From: Auanema rhodensis
Taxonomy: Eukaryota; Nematoda; Chromadorea; Rhabditida; Rhabditidae
Direction of reading: 5' to 3'
Assembly: GCA_964057225.1 (NCBI GenBank)
Contig: OZ059898.1
Span: 15,539,267 to 15,603,266 of the forward strand
Length of the DNA: 64,000 nt
Made by a program: the position numbers and the translations under genes. Positions 55,501 to 64,000 of the stretch are shown piece by piece (the first letter of the stretch is position 1; each line of letters begins with the position of its first letter). A model generated the notes under the pieces. That model worked only from the letters and a program-made list of their open reading frames with translations, had not been told where the DNA came from and searched no databases.

Positions 55501-56281
55501 TTGGGATGGGGTGGAGATAAACTATTTTTTCGGAAAATAGACAGGTCCTCGTCAATTGTTATTAGAAAATTCAGAATCTACACATCTGAATACCCAACTT
55601 GTGATTATTTCTATTTGATCATACTTCACGATCTGGGAGTAAATCGAGCATTCACCGGGCACAACATGACTACAGCCTGAACTTTTTTGTGAACAAATCT
55701 TGGGATGGGGTGGAGATAAACTATTTTTTCGGAAAATAGACAGGTCCTCGTCAATTGTTATTAGAAAATTCAGAATCTACACATCTGAATACCCAACTTG
55801 TGATTATTTTTATTTGATCATAGTTCACGATCTGGGAGTAAATCGAACATTCACCGGGCACAACATGACTACAGCCTGAACTTTTTTGTGAACAAATCTT
55901 GGGATGGGGTCGAGATAAACTATTTTTCAGGAAAATAGAGAGGTCGTCGTCAATTTATATTAGAAAATTCAGAATCTACACATCTGAATACCCAACTTGT
56001 GTTTATTTTTATTTGATCATAGTTCACGATCTGGGAGTAAATCGAGCATTCACCGGGCACAACGTGACTACAGCCTGAACTTTTTTGTGAACAAATCTTG
56101 GGATGGGGTCGAGATAAACTATTTTTCAGGAAAATAGAGAGGTCGTCGTCAATTTATATTAGAAAATTCAGAATCTACACATCTGAATACCCAACTTGTG
56201 TTTATTTTTATTTGATCATAGTTCACGATCTGGGAGTAAATCGAACATTCACCGGGCACAACATGACTACAGCCTGAACTT
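37581..56281 (+). repeat. 199-bp satellite DNA array, about 94 tandem units
   Basis: The marker TTGGGATGGG starts at 37591, 37790, 37989, 38188 and 38387, then at 44158 (33 periods on) and 56098 (93 periods on). The total, 18,507 bp, equals 93 x 199 exactly. Units are all in one orientation and AT-rich, and differ by substitutions at a few sites, such as CTATTTTTCAGG versus CTATTTTTTCGG and GATTATTTTTATT versus GATTAATGTGATT. Small frames inside it (46546-46737, 47393-47584) are not genes: the 199-bp period shifts frame each unit. The array stops abruptly at the LTR at 56282 and probably continues beyond the inserted element. A centromeric or heterochromatic role is possible but not shown. 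Confidence 0.97.
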
Positions 56282-56730
56282 TGTTTTGCGCCGTCGTGTC
56301 CTTAGAAATGGGTGAGCGGAGCAGTGGCATAGTTGGTTCAGTGGTAGATTTTTGTAGTGCTCTTGATCGAAGAGAATATGGAGAGAATATTTATTATGCA
56401 ACGGTAACAAGAATAAATTCTTTTACACTATTGACACATAAGAATTTGAGGAATCCTCTCGGCTTATATACTAACGCGAGAGGTAAGATATAATGTTAAC
56501 TTAGAGAATTCAGAGATACAAAAAGGGGGAGGAGAAGCAAGCGTTATCTCATGCTTATTCTGCGGAGATATGCGTGGGGGATGAGTAGCCTATGAGTCAT
56601 GAGTAAAAAGAGCCTTAGGTTCAACTTACACGAATATTGATCAGTTAAAAGAGATTTATAAAGAATTATGAAGTATTAGAAAAAGATAGAGTTTTTAAGG
56701 TTTTTTAGGAATATAGAGTGCTCAAGCACA
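56282..56730 (-). repeat. 3' LTR of the BEL/Pao element, about 449 bp
   Basis: On the - strand the segment begins TGTGCTTGAGC and ends GCGCAAAACA, so it has TGT...ACA ends. It starts 14 bp after the polyprotein stop and ends where satellite sequence resumes. The - strand shows a TATA-like TTTATAAAT (about 56653-56661) and an AATAAA (56390-56395), fitting a promoter and poly(A) site. The other LTR lies outside the window, so the boundaries rest on the satellite break and the end motif only. A short frame at 56281-56493 on + lies inside it and is not a gene. Confidence 0.72.
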
Positions 56731-56744
56731 CTCCGGCCGACGAG

Positions 56745-59700
56745 TTAGAAGATGTCCTGGAACTCGATCGTACTGTCCTTACTGGGTGATGTTCGTGACT
56801 GCTTGGCTGGTGGTAGGTCTGTTTCTGTCCTTTTTGTTCTCAGTTTTCTTGGTGGTGTTTGGGTGTCCTTTGATAAGGTTGGCTGAATGGTCTTTGGGAC
56901 CATTTGCTTCAATAGGTCCTTGATCTGTCGGAGTTCATCCAATATGTCCTTGCCTTTGTCGTCATTGTTTGATCTCATAATAATTCGAGTCAAAGTTGTA
57001 AGATCCTCACCGATGTTGCGGGTTGTGAGATCTATCCTTTTGAGTTCGGGCATAGCTTCTACGACTATAATGTTGCTCTTTGTAGTGGGAGCTGGATCCC
57101 TTTCCTTCTGGACCTTTGTAAATCCATAAGGCATGTTCTTAAGTTCGATAGAGCTAAGATGGTCCTTCTGAATGTTGCGGACGAGGTCTGTGAGGCGCTT
57201 CTCATTGCCAAAAATTCTAAGCTTTTCCTTTTCCATATTAAAAACATAAGATGTTTTAGCTGTAGATAGGAAATCTTTGAGCTTGATGTATGCTATTAAA
57301 GCATTAGCTGCGACATCGTTGACTTTTCCGGTGGGAGTTTCCTTGTTCTCCTCTAAGCTAAAGAGAAGCTTCAGGGTGGAGTCCATGGTCCTAGTCAGTT
57401 CTTTGAGGCATTCGGTCCTCTTTTCCAAGGGAAGTCGGATGTATTTCTGGCATCTATGATTGGAGCGATCAATGACACCTTGAATATCGGAGCAGCGAGT
57501 AGTAGGAATAGACATTATAGTGAGTATGAATACGAGAAGGATGTGAGTCTTTCTTTTGTATAGAAGAAAGAGCTGGCGGGCGAAGAAGCTGGTGACAGCG
57601 ATGGGTAACCAGAGAATAATTTTTACGAGGTGAATGATGACATGGGCGGAGCTGACGGTGAATTTTGTTGCGTAAGCCGCGATGATGTGATAAGAAACAG
57701 CAAGGGCTAGCATTACTATAAGGATGCAGATTGCAATTTCTTTGTACCAGCCTAGGTAGATGTTGTAGAAATGGGTAATATCGGGCCATTGAAAGGTAAT
57801 AGCTGTTTCGTGAAGTGAGGAGTGGTTTCCTTCTATGTAGTGTTTCTGCAGGTCCTGAATATTGCTGACGTAATATAATATTCCTGTTAGAGAGAAATAT
57901 TGTATATTGTGTCCGCATGAATATGAACAGTTGATCCATGGTGATGCTGTAGTGATAGGTAATCGAATATTGTTTGATGTTCCTTTTGGACTGCATTGTA
58001 GCATAAAGGCTGTGTCACCGCAGTTCGTGGCAGCTAAAGCATTCATGGGTGAAGTACATATGATGTTGGCTTGTGCTCCGTTTTGGCAGTTGTAGCATCC
58101 TCTAACCATTGAGTCATGGATTAAACATGTCGAGTCGTCGTGCGATGATGATACATTGAAGATTCCATCCACTGTTACATAAATTTCTGCCATCATGTTG
58201 CGATAGATGTTGATTTCAAGGTTCCGTTGTGACTGTTCGATTGAGTAAGCAGGTGTGAATATAGGTAAAATGGTTTGAACACTGTTAAAGACTGATTGAA
58301 TGTTCTGGTTTTCACAATGGCAGTTGACTGAGTCTTCTGCAGGAGTGCATTCACACTGAGGGTTTGCTTTACAGTCCAATTTCTTTGCTTTTTCATGAGA
58401 TGAGCATGTCAGTGTAGACTTCATGTTCCATATGGCCAGTCTTGTCAAATTTCTAATAAATTGTCCTTGCATTCTTGGAATAATAGGAGGTGTTAGACTG
58501 ATTGCGGAGAATTTGAAAGGATGTACGTCTGTTTGAATGTCCGAATGAAGCGTGATGTTCCGTGAAGTGGTTGTGGTTCCGTTCAGATAGGTGATATGTA
58601 GTTGTGTGGAAGGTATCCATTCGTTACATGAAAAGACTTCGTAAACAGATTTGTCTATAGGTTTCATGTAGGTGCGGTAGAAGAGGCATCCTGAAGATGG
58701 ATAGAAGCAGCCACAGCCAAATCCTCCGCAGGATTCTGTGCAGTGTGTAGATCCAGGATATTGGTTGGCTAGTTCTAGTTCGTGAACCATGGTGTCCGAT
58801 TGAATGGTGCTGCATTTGTTTTCTTGGCAAGATCCAGTTCTTGCGCATCTTTTGCTATTCTTTACATGAGTACTGGTTGCTCGGGTGAAGAAGAGTGAAC
58901 GGATTTCACAGAAGTATGTTGTTTTGATCCATTGTATGCGCAGAAAGGAGAACTTGTTCTGATTGTTAGTGAACGTTAGGCATGCTTCTTGTGTGTACGG
59001 GCTGATAGTGAGAGATTGTCCAGTCTGTATCTTGCATGTTTCTTTGTTGCATGAGGATTCTTGGGAAGTGCTCATACTAAGTTCTTGGCAAGCCATTGAT
59101 TGGTGAATTAACAGAAGCGTTATTAATGGGATAACTGTTTTCTTGTTAAATCTATTTGTCCGGATGTATAGCTGTCCGAATAACGATGTGCATATTGCGT
59201 ATATGAAGTTGGTCCAAAGTCTGATGGCTTTTCCAATGACCCATGGTGAATGCAATAGTCCGTAGCAAATGGCTGTGATTATGTAGGTTATGAAGCTGAA
59301 TAGTAACATAGAGGTCCAGGGCCAGCAAGATGGGTTAAATAATGTGGCTGAGCAGAACGTGCATGACACTGTAGAGCAAAAATGAACTGCTGGACAGTTT
59401 AATGTCATGTATTGTAGTCTGGAGTTGTGATTAAAGGTCCAAGTTACTTCGTAGTCTGATAGGATGTCCTCAAGAGGAAGAGTTATCAATCCTCCTTCAC
59501 TACTGTTGTAACAAGTATTGTGTGAGCATACTTGTTGATTATCCGTGTTCATTCCTTGTATCAAGACTCCCTTTGGATTGCAGGAGATAGTTGGATTGGC
59601 CATTGTTGTAGGTAGGAATATAGTGAATATTGTTAGAAGAGTGAGTATTGATGCAGTTTCTCCGTACCATTTTCTTTCAAGATTGCGAGGATTTTGTTGT

Positions 59701-62700
59701 CGTTGAGTGACTGCGGGGCTTATAGTTTCCAATTTCTGAAGAGTTTGTGGAATATTGTCCGTGGATAGTTCCATTGGGTGTAGTAAGTTGACTGGTCTTT
59801 TCAATTCTCTTCCATTCTCTGATAGAAGTGTGACTTCCCTTATATTACCCGCTGAGTCGGGGTGAATATTCGTAATTCGTCCTGTTGGCCATTTGTGTCT
59901 AGGAATTGGGCTATCGTTGATCAAAACGATTTGTCCAATTTCTGGTTTTGTGTTGGTGCCTGCTTTCTTCACGGATATTGTGTGGTGATGAGACTCTCGG
60001 AGTTCTTTGAGGTAGAGTTCAGACCATAGTTCCCAAAATTTGTTTGTCCGTTTACGGGAAGAGTGTAAGGCTAGTTCCGTATCTGCTTGTGTTTGAAGAG
60101 CTGGATTGTCGATGTATTCTGAATCTTCATCTTCAGATTCAATGTAGATGTTCAGATCTATGTCCTTATGGATGAAGTCGCATGGTCGAATGATTTCGTC
60201 TCTCGTCGTGTCTGATCCAATATAGGTTAGTGGTCGTGTGTTGATTGTCGCTTCACATTCTGCCAATGTGATTGACAATTCTTCTGTTGATGGTGTGCCG
60301 TGAAGTGTTTTGTATAAGGCATTTTTTACTGATCTTATGAGTCGTTCATAAAATCCTCCTTGCCATGGGGCGTATGGAGTTATGTTGTACCATTTGACTC
60401 GATGCTGATTCTCGGAAGTGTTAGTAGTGGCTGTTACGATGAGCTTGTTGGCGATTTTCTGTCCTAGCTCGAAGGTAGATGCATTGTCACATGTGATGCT
60501 TTCTGGGCATCCTCGTCTGGCCCAAATTTTTCTCAAGCAACTCAAGAAAGATTTAGTAGTTAAATCTTCAATCACTTCCAAGTGAATGAGTCTTGTGACG
60601 GTACAGGTGTAGATGCAGCCCCAAGCTTTCTGGTTTCGGTCCTGTGTTGTTATGGGTCCGAAGTAGTCTAGTCCAACGTGTTGAAATGGGCGACTTTTCC
60701 TTATACGTCTGCTTGGTACATCTCCTGAAGGTGGGTAGATGTATGGCCGATTGTTCATCTTTTGACAATCAGGGCATTTCCTTATTACGGATTGAGTTTG
60801 TGAGCGAAGTTGCGGTATCCAGTATTTTTGGCGAATATCAGCCATTGTGTGTGCTGTACTCTTGTGGAGTTGTCCGTGAACATGTTCGATTAATAATCTT
60901 GCCGTTTTTGTTTTAGGTAAGATTATAATCGGTAGTTTTGCACTCTCTTCGAGTTCAGCATTGTTCATACGTCCTCTACTATACCATAAATGGTTTCTAA
61001 GTAAAGGTCGCAAATCGTTCCTTTGGGCTGCTGATAGCCTGACCATTAAATTGTTTTGATGAAGGTGAAGAAGATTGGTTTCTGCTTCTTCATACATGGA
61101 AGGCGTATGAGTTGTTGTGAGTGGGTAGTGTACGGATATCCATTTTTGTTGAGCTTCAATCCAGGATGAGCAGTCTGATATCCAAGGTTCTTCATCGCTT
61201 GTTTCTGTAGTGGCTGCGTGTATCCGTATTTCTTCGTCACAGAGTGAAAACAGAGGTCCGTTTAAAGCTTTTTCTAGCTGTGCTTTTGGGTTCCACCAAA
61301 AGTGATCCTCAAGTTCTTCAGTTGTGCAGCCTCTTGTGGCTAGGTCCGCTGGGTTGTCTTTGGTGTGGATGTATCCAAATGAAGTTTTTATGTCCAGATC
61401 TTCGAGCTCTTCAATGTGATTAGAAATTTCCTTGATTCGGTTCTGTACTAAAACTCCTGTCGTTTTTTGGTCTGGTTTTTTGCGAATCCAAGCAAGTGTT
61501 ATTTCTGAGTCGGAGAGGAATGTAGCTGTTAGAATCTTGATGTTGTCCTGTATTTCCTTCACGATTTTTAGCGTGTTAAAAACTCCAATCGTTAGTGCCG
61601 AGATTTCAGCCTTTGGAATTGTTATTGTTGAGTTTTTGGAATGCAATTTAGATTTTGCGAATATTAAGGCTAATTGTCGTGTTGATGCTGCGATTAAGTA
61701 GCAGCAGAATCCTAATGCATTGCCGCTAGAATCGGTACATGTTACCAGATGGTATTGTCCATTGGTATCCGATGGTAGGGGACGGGGGATCCTTATGTTG
61801 ATGTGAAAATTTTCGCATAATTGTTTCCATCTGGTTTGGATTTCCATTGGTAGTGTAGTGTCCCAATCGAAACTTTCTGTCCATAGATTTTGAAGGAAGA
61901 TTCGTAGTGGGTGTAAACTTGGGCAGATCATACCCATTGGATCGAAGATTGATGCGATAGCTTGTGTGACTCCTCTCTTTGTTAGCTTGGTTTCCGGGAT
62001 TTGAGCTTGAATTATCCATTGGTCTGATAATGTGTCCCAGGGAAGTCCTAATATTTTAGGTGTTGTGGAGGCATTCCGTTCTTCAGGAGTCAGATTTGAA
62101 TTGAATATCTGATCGTTGGATATGAACTCTTGGAGTTTCATATTCATTTCCTGGAATATATCCTTTGTTTCGGAATACCACATTCTGACTTGGTCTGCTG
62201 AGTCAGAGGCAAGGAGTAAGTTGTCCACATAAAGATTGTCTTTGATTTTATGTGCTAGAAGACTTTCTGAGCTTTTCTTCTGTAGGTGGTGTCGTATGGT
62301 GGCTCCGAGAAGGAATGGTGATGCATTGATGCCAAATGGTACTCGGCAGAATCGTAGAGTTCTGGTGTTGTCCGTGCTTAGTGGTTGATGAATATCTCTG
62401 AGCCAAAAGAAACGAGTAGCATCTCTTTCTGACTCATGGAGTCGAATTTGTAAGAAGGCTTTTTGTACGTCCGCTATCATAGCTGTGTTTCCACATCTGA
62501 ATCTTAGAATCATTCCAATTAGTGATGGTAAGATTAGTGGTCCTTGGTGTATGACGTCGTTCAAGCTAGGCTTGTTTTGATAATGTCCAGAAGCATCGTA
62601 GACAATCCTGATTTTAGTAGTCTCTTTCTGAGGAGTTACTACTGCTTGGTGAGCTATGTAATGGATCCTGTATGCGTTGGGATAAGGGTCCTTAGCTTCT

Positions 62701-64000
62701 TCGATTATTCCTAGGTCCAACTGTTCTTCAATTATTTTGTTGTATCCTTCGAGTAATGTTGGTTGTTGGGATAGTTTTAGTACAAGACTGGTGAGTCTTT
62801 TGAGTGCTAAAACTTTGTTGTCGGGGAGTAGATGGGCGTTGTCTTTCCATGGGAATGATACGTAGTAACCATCTTCTTTTTGTTGGATTGTTTCCTTGAA
62901 TTGATCCAGAATTAGTTTGTCTCTGGCGGTTTTTTCCTCAGCTTCTGTTCCGGTGAATTCGCTTTGTTCTTCTACAAAGCTTTTGTTCCATATTGGAATT
63001 GAAATGGATAAGTCTTCCGATATTACTGAGTGAGCATTCAACGACTTCTGGTTTGTGGCTTGGCCGGTAATAAAGTCTCCGAACTGGGTGTGTACTACCA
63101 TGTGTTCCTTGGATAATGGTTCGACTGAGATTAATGCTTGCCACATGAGGTCAGATCCTATGAGGATTCTTGGAGTTATCTTCATATTTTTGTTCAGCTT
63201 GTAGCACGTGTTGGTCGGTTTAGAGAATCGGACGGTAGAAATAGGTCCTGTTAGGACTTTCTTAGTCCAAAGTTGTGCGAGGATGTGGGAATTGTGTCCT
63301 TTGAACATTGTTTCCACTTTGTTGAGTCTTTCGATTGATGCTGTGTTACCAAATGTTTTGATTTTGACTCTTTTGGATTCCACTATTGGGAGTTCCAGTT
63401 CCTTAGATAGGTCCTCGTCGATAAATGAAGTGTCTGATCCACAGTCTAGTAGGGCTGGGATTGATATGATCCTGTCCTTATGAAGGAGCTCTATTTGTCC
63501 AATGGGTAACAATGCGCTGTGGTATTGGTTAGTTTTCGTTTGAGTTGAAAACTGTATAACGTGTTCCTCTTCGTCCTCGTCTTCCATGGGGAAGCTGTTC
63601 GTTAAGTTGACTTTTGTCGTTTTCTTTTTGAAGCAGAGAAGGTCAATATGTTTTCCTCCACAGTTCGAACATAAGCGCTTGCTTGGGCATGCTTCTGTTG
63701 CGTGAGATTTTCTGAGACAGTTTATGCATCTTTTGTCCTGATTCAGTATGGTCAGTCTCTCTTTCCTTGTCTTTGGAGTGTCACAGGTCCATGGGGCGTG
63801 TGGTTTTTGACAAAATATGCAGCTGTTCGAGGTTTGCTTACCGGAAGGTTTTTTGTTATCCGGTTTTGGACGGTTATTGGTGACAAAGTTTTGTCTGTTG
63901 TAGGATTGATGCATGGTTCTTGGAACCGGTTTCGTCTGCAGGTCCGATGAAATGTTTTTAACCTCTTGTTCATGTTGGAGGTATTTTTCGGTATTGTCCA
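56745..64000 (-). CDS. Gag-Pol-Env polyprotein of BEL/Pao element, 5'-partial, more than 2,389 codons
   Basis: Stop at 56745-56747. The frame stays open past the Met at 63914 to the window edge, so that Met is internal and most of Gag is missing. Numbering from it: three zinc knuckles (C32-C44, C63-C76, C82-C94); retropepsin-like protease with DCGS at 157; RT about 400-590 with ADVQKAF (D482) and YVDN at 562; RNase H about 722-860 (D728, E770, D802); integrase with a His/Cys zinc site (about 1013-1050) and D1083, D1143, E1190; a DUF5641-like segment about 1290-1382. The envelope part has a signal-like hydrophobic stretch at 1421-1439, a Gn-like ectodomain and membrane hairpin (about 1533-1556), a second signal at 1594-1608 and a Cys-rich phlebovirus-G2-like ectodomain to about 2055, followed by membrane segments at about 2056-2080, 2090-2111 and 2123-2137. 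Residues 2140-2389 are unrecognised. No frameshift or stop is visible. Confidence 0.93.
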   Translation of the reverse strand, partial: DNTEKYLQHEQEVKNISSDLQTKPVPRTMHQSYNRQNFVTNNRPKPDNKKPSGKQTSNSCIFCQKPHAPWTCDTPKTRKERLTILNQDKRCINCLRKSHATEACPSKRLCSNCGGKHIDLLCFKKKTTKVNLTNSFPMEDEDEEEHVIQFSTQTKTNQYHSALLPIGQIELLHKDRIISIPALLDCGSDTSFIDEDLSKELELPIVESKRVKIKTFGNTASIERLNKVETMFKGHNSHILAQLWTKKVLTGPISTVRFSKPTNTCYKLNKNMKITPRILIGSDLMWQALISVEPLSKEHMVVHTQFGDFITGQATNQKSLNAHSVISEDLSISIPIWNKSFVEEQSEFTGTEAEEKTARDKLILDQFKETIQQKEDGYYVSFPWKDNAHLLPDNKVLALKRLTSLVLKLSQQPTLLEGYNKIIEEQLDLGIIEEAKDPYPNAYRIHYIAHQAVVTPQKETTKIRIVYDASGHYQNKPSLNDVIHQGPLILPSLIGMILRFRCGNTAMIADVQKAFLQIRLHESERDATRFFWLRDIHQPLSTDNTRTLRFCRVPFGINASPFLLGATIRHHLQKKSSESLLAHKIKDNLYVDNLLLASDSADQVRMWYSETKDIFQEMNMKLQEFISNDQIFNSNLTPEERNASTTPKILGLPWDTLSDQWIIQAQIPETKLTKRGVTQAIASIFDPMGMICPSLHPLRIFLQNLWTESFDWDTTLPMEIQTRWKQLCENFHINIRIPRPLPSDTNGQYHLVTCTDSSGNALGFCCYLIAASTRQLALIFAKSKLHSKNSTITIPKAEISALTIGVFNTLKIVKEIQDNIKILTATFLSDSEITLAWIRKKPDQKTTGVLVQNRIKEISNHIEELEDLDIKTSFGYIHTKDNPADLATRGCTTEELEDHFWWNPKAQLEKALNGPLFSLCDEEIRIHAATTETSDEEPWISDCSSWIEAQQKWISVHYPLTTTHTPSMYEEAETNLLHLHQNNLMVRLSAAQRNDLRPLLRNHLWYSRGRMNNAELEESAKLPIIILPKTKTARLLIEHVHGQLHKSTAHTMADIRQKYWIPQLRSQTQSVIRKCPDCQKMNNRPYIYPPSGDVPSRRIRKSRPFQHVGLDYFGPITTQDRNQKAWGCIYTCTVTRLIHLEVIEDLTTKSFLSCLRKIWARRGCPESITCDNASTFELGQKIANKLIVTATTNTSENQHRVKWYNITPYAPWQGGFYERLIRSVKNALYKTLHGTPSTEELSITLAECEATINTRPLTYIGSDTTRDEIIRPCDFIHKDIDLNIYIESEDEDSEYIDNPALQTQADTELALHSSRKRTNKFWELWSELYLKELRESHHHTISVKKAGTNTKPEIGQIVLINDSPIPRHKWPTGRITNIHPDSAGNIREVTLLSENGRELKRPVNLLHPMELSTDNIPQTLQKLETISPAVTQRQQNPRNLERKWYGETASILTLLTIFTIFLPTTMANPTISCNPKGVLIQGMNTDNQQVCSHNTCYNSSEGGLITLPLEDILSDYEVTWTFNHNSRLQYMTLNCPAVHFCSTVSCTFCSATLFNPSCWPWTSMLLFSFITYIITAICYGLLHSPWVIGKAIRLWTNFIYAICTSLFGQLYIRTNRFNKKTVIPLITLLLIHQSMACQELSMSTSQESSCNKETCKIQTGQSLTISPYTQEACLTFTNNQNKFSFLRIQWIKTTYFCEIRSLFFTRATSTHVKNSKRCARTGSCQENKCSTIQSDTMVHELELANQYPGSTHCTESCGGFGCGCFYPSSGCLFYRTYMKPIDKSVYEVFSCNEWIPSTQLHITYLNGTTTTSRNITLHSDIQTDVHPFKFSAISLTPPIIPRMQGQFIRNLTRLAIWNMKSTLTCSSHEKAKKLDCKANPQCECTPAEDSVNCHCENQNIQSVFNSVQTILPIFTPAYSIEQSQRNLEINIYRNMMAEIYVTVDGIFNVSSSHDDSTCLIHDSMVRGCYNCQNGAQANIICTSPMNALAATNCGDTAFMLQCSPKGTSNNIRLPITTASPWINCSYSCGHNIQYFSLTGILYYVSNIQDLQKHYIEGNHSSLHETAITFQWPDITHFYNIYLGWYKEIAICILIVMLALAVSYHIIAAYATKFTVSSAHVIIHLVKIILWLPIAVTSFFARQLFLLYKRKTHILLVFILTIMSIPTTRCSDIQGVIDRSNHRCQKYIRLPLEKRTECLKELTRTMDSTLKLLFSLEENKETPTGKVNDVAANALIAYIKLKDFLSTAKTSYVFNMEKEKLRIFGNEKRLTDLVRNIQKDHLSSIELKNMPYGFTKVQKERDPAPTTKSNIIVVEAMPELKRIDLTTRNIGEDLTTLTRIIMRSNNDDKGKDILDELRQIKDLLKQMVPKTIQPTLSKDTQTPPRKLRTKRTETDLPPAKQSRTSPSKDSTIEFQDIF

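Larger units (their letters stand above)
56282..64000 (-). mobile_element. BEL/Pao LTR retroelement with envelope gene, inserted in satellite DNA (partial)
   Basis: At least 7.7 kb, running leftwards from beyond the window edge to the LTR at 56282-56730. Domain order on the - strand is Gag zinc knuckles, protease, RT, RNase H, integrase, then envelope, which is the BEL/Pao order. Satellite sequence abuts its end. The 5' LTR, primer-binding site, most of gag and the target-site duplication are outside the window. The single uninterrupted frame suggests a young or still competent copy. Nematode relatives with phlebovirus-like envelopes include Cer7-type elements, Tas and the hookworm Atlas element. 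Confidence 0.93.

Noticed and set aside
37581..56281. Possible CRISPR-like array of regular repeats
   Set aside because: The 199-bp units are directly adjacent with no unique spacers, and the genome is eukaryotic. It is satellite DNA.
56281..56493. A 70-codon frame just right of the satellite
   Set aside because: It lies within the proposed LTR and runs against the element's direction.
63912..63914. Met at 63914 taken as the polyprotein start
   Set aside because: The same frame is open upstream to the window edge with no stop, and the protein would begin just before the zinc knuckles. The true start is outside the window.

Overview
The window looks like nuclear DNA of a nematode. The evidence is AT-rich sequence, many introns of about 45-55 bp with GT-AG ends, and an intron-type 3' splice site 0-25 nt before the start codon of all eight gene models, as spliced-leader trans-splicing would leave. 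The gene families also fit: claudin-like proteins, acl-type acyltransferases, CDC16/EMB-27, ICMT, and a BEL/Pao retroelement with a phlebovirus-like envelope. I cannot name the species. Exon boundaries were read by eye and checked by reading-frame closure.

Left third (1-24 kb): sparse, microsatellite-rich DNA with three genes. These are an LPGAT1-type acyltransferase on + (5325-7790), a three-finger C2H2 protein with an EH1-like motif on - (9297-12745), and a small acidic protein of unknown role on - (21694-22189). Long CT-rich or GA-rich tracts fill the rest and mostly switch strand with gene direction.

Middle (24-34 kb): a compact gene cluster. Two claudin-like four-TM genes lie in tandem on +. 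CDC16/EMB-27 (APC/C subunit) is on - and diverges from ICMT on +, which is followed by a GPAT3/4-type acyltransferase on +. A decayed mariner lies between the second claudin gene and CDC16.

Right (34.5-64 kb): repetitive DNA. In order: inverted outlying copies of a satellite, an intact tRNA-Gly(UCC), a tRNA-like SINE-type remnant, two identical 727-bp copies of a GC-rich minisatellite (36041-37494), then an array of about 94 copies of a 199-bp satellite (37.58-56.28 kb) with no net length change over 93 periods. The array is cut by the LTR of a BEL/Pao element on the - strand (56282 to beyond the window). Its reading frame is open for the whole visible length: zinc knuckles, protease, RT, RNase H, integrase, a Gn/Gc-like envelope related to phlebovirus G2, and an unrecognised C-terminal domain.

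The most interesting feature is this envelope-bearing element with its extra C-terminal domain inside a very regular satellite. Two genes act in glycerolipid synthesis and remodelling (GPAT, LPGAT1), one in prenyl-protein methylation (ICMT) and one in the cell cycle (CDC16). There is no sign that they form one pathway or operon.
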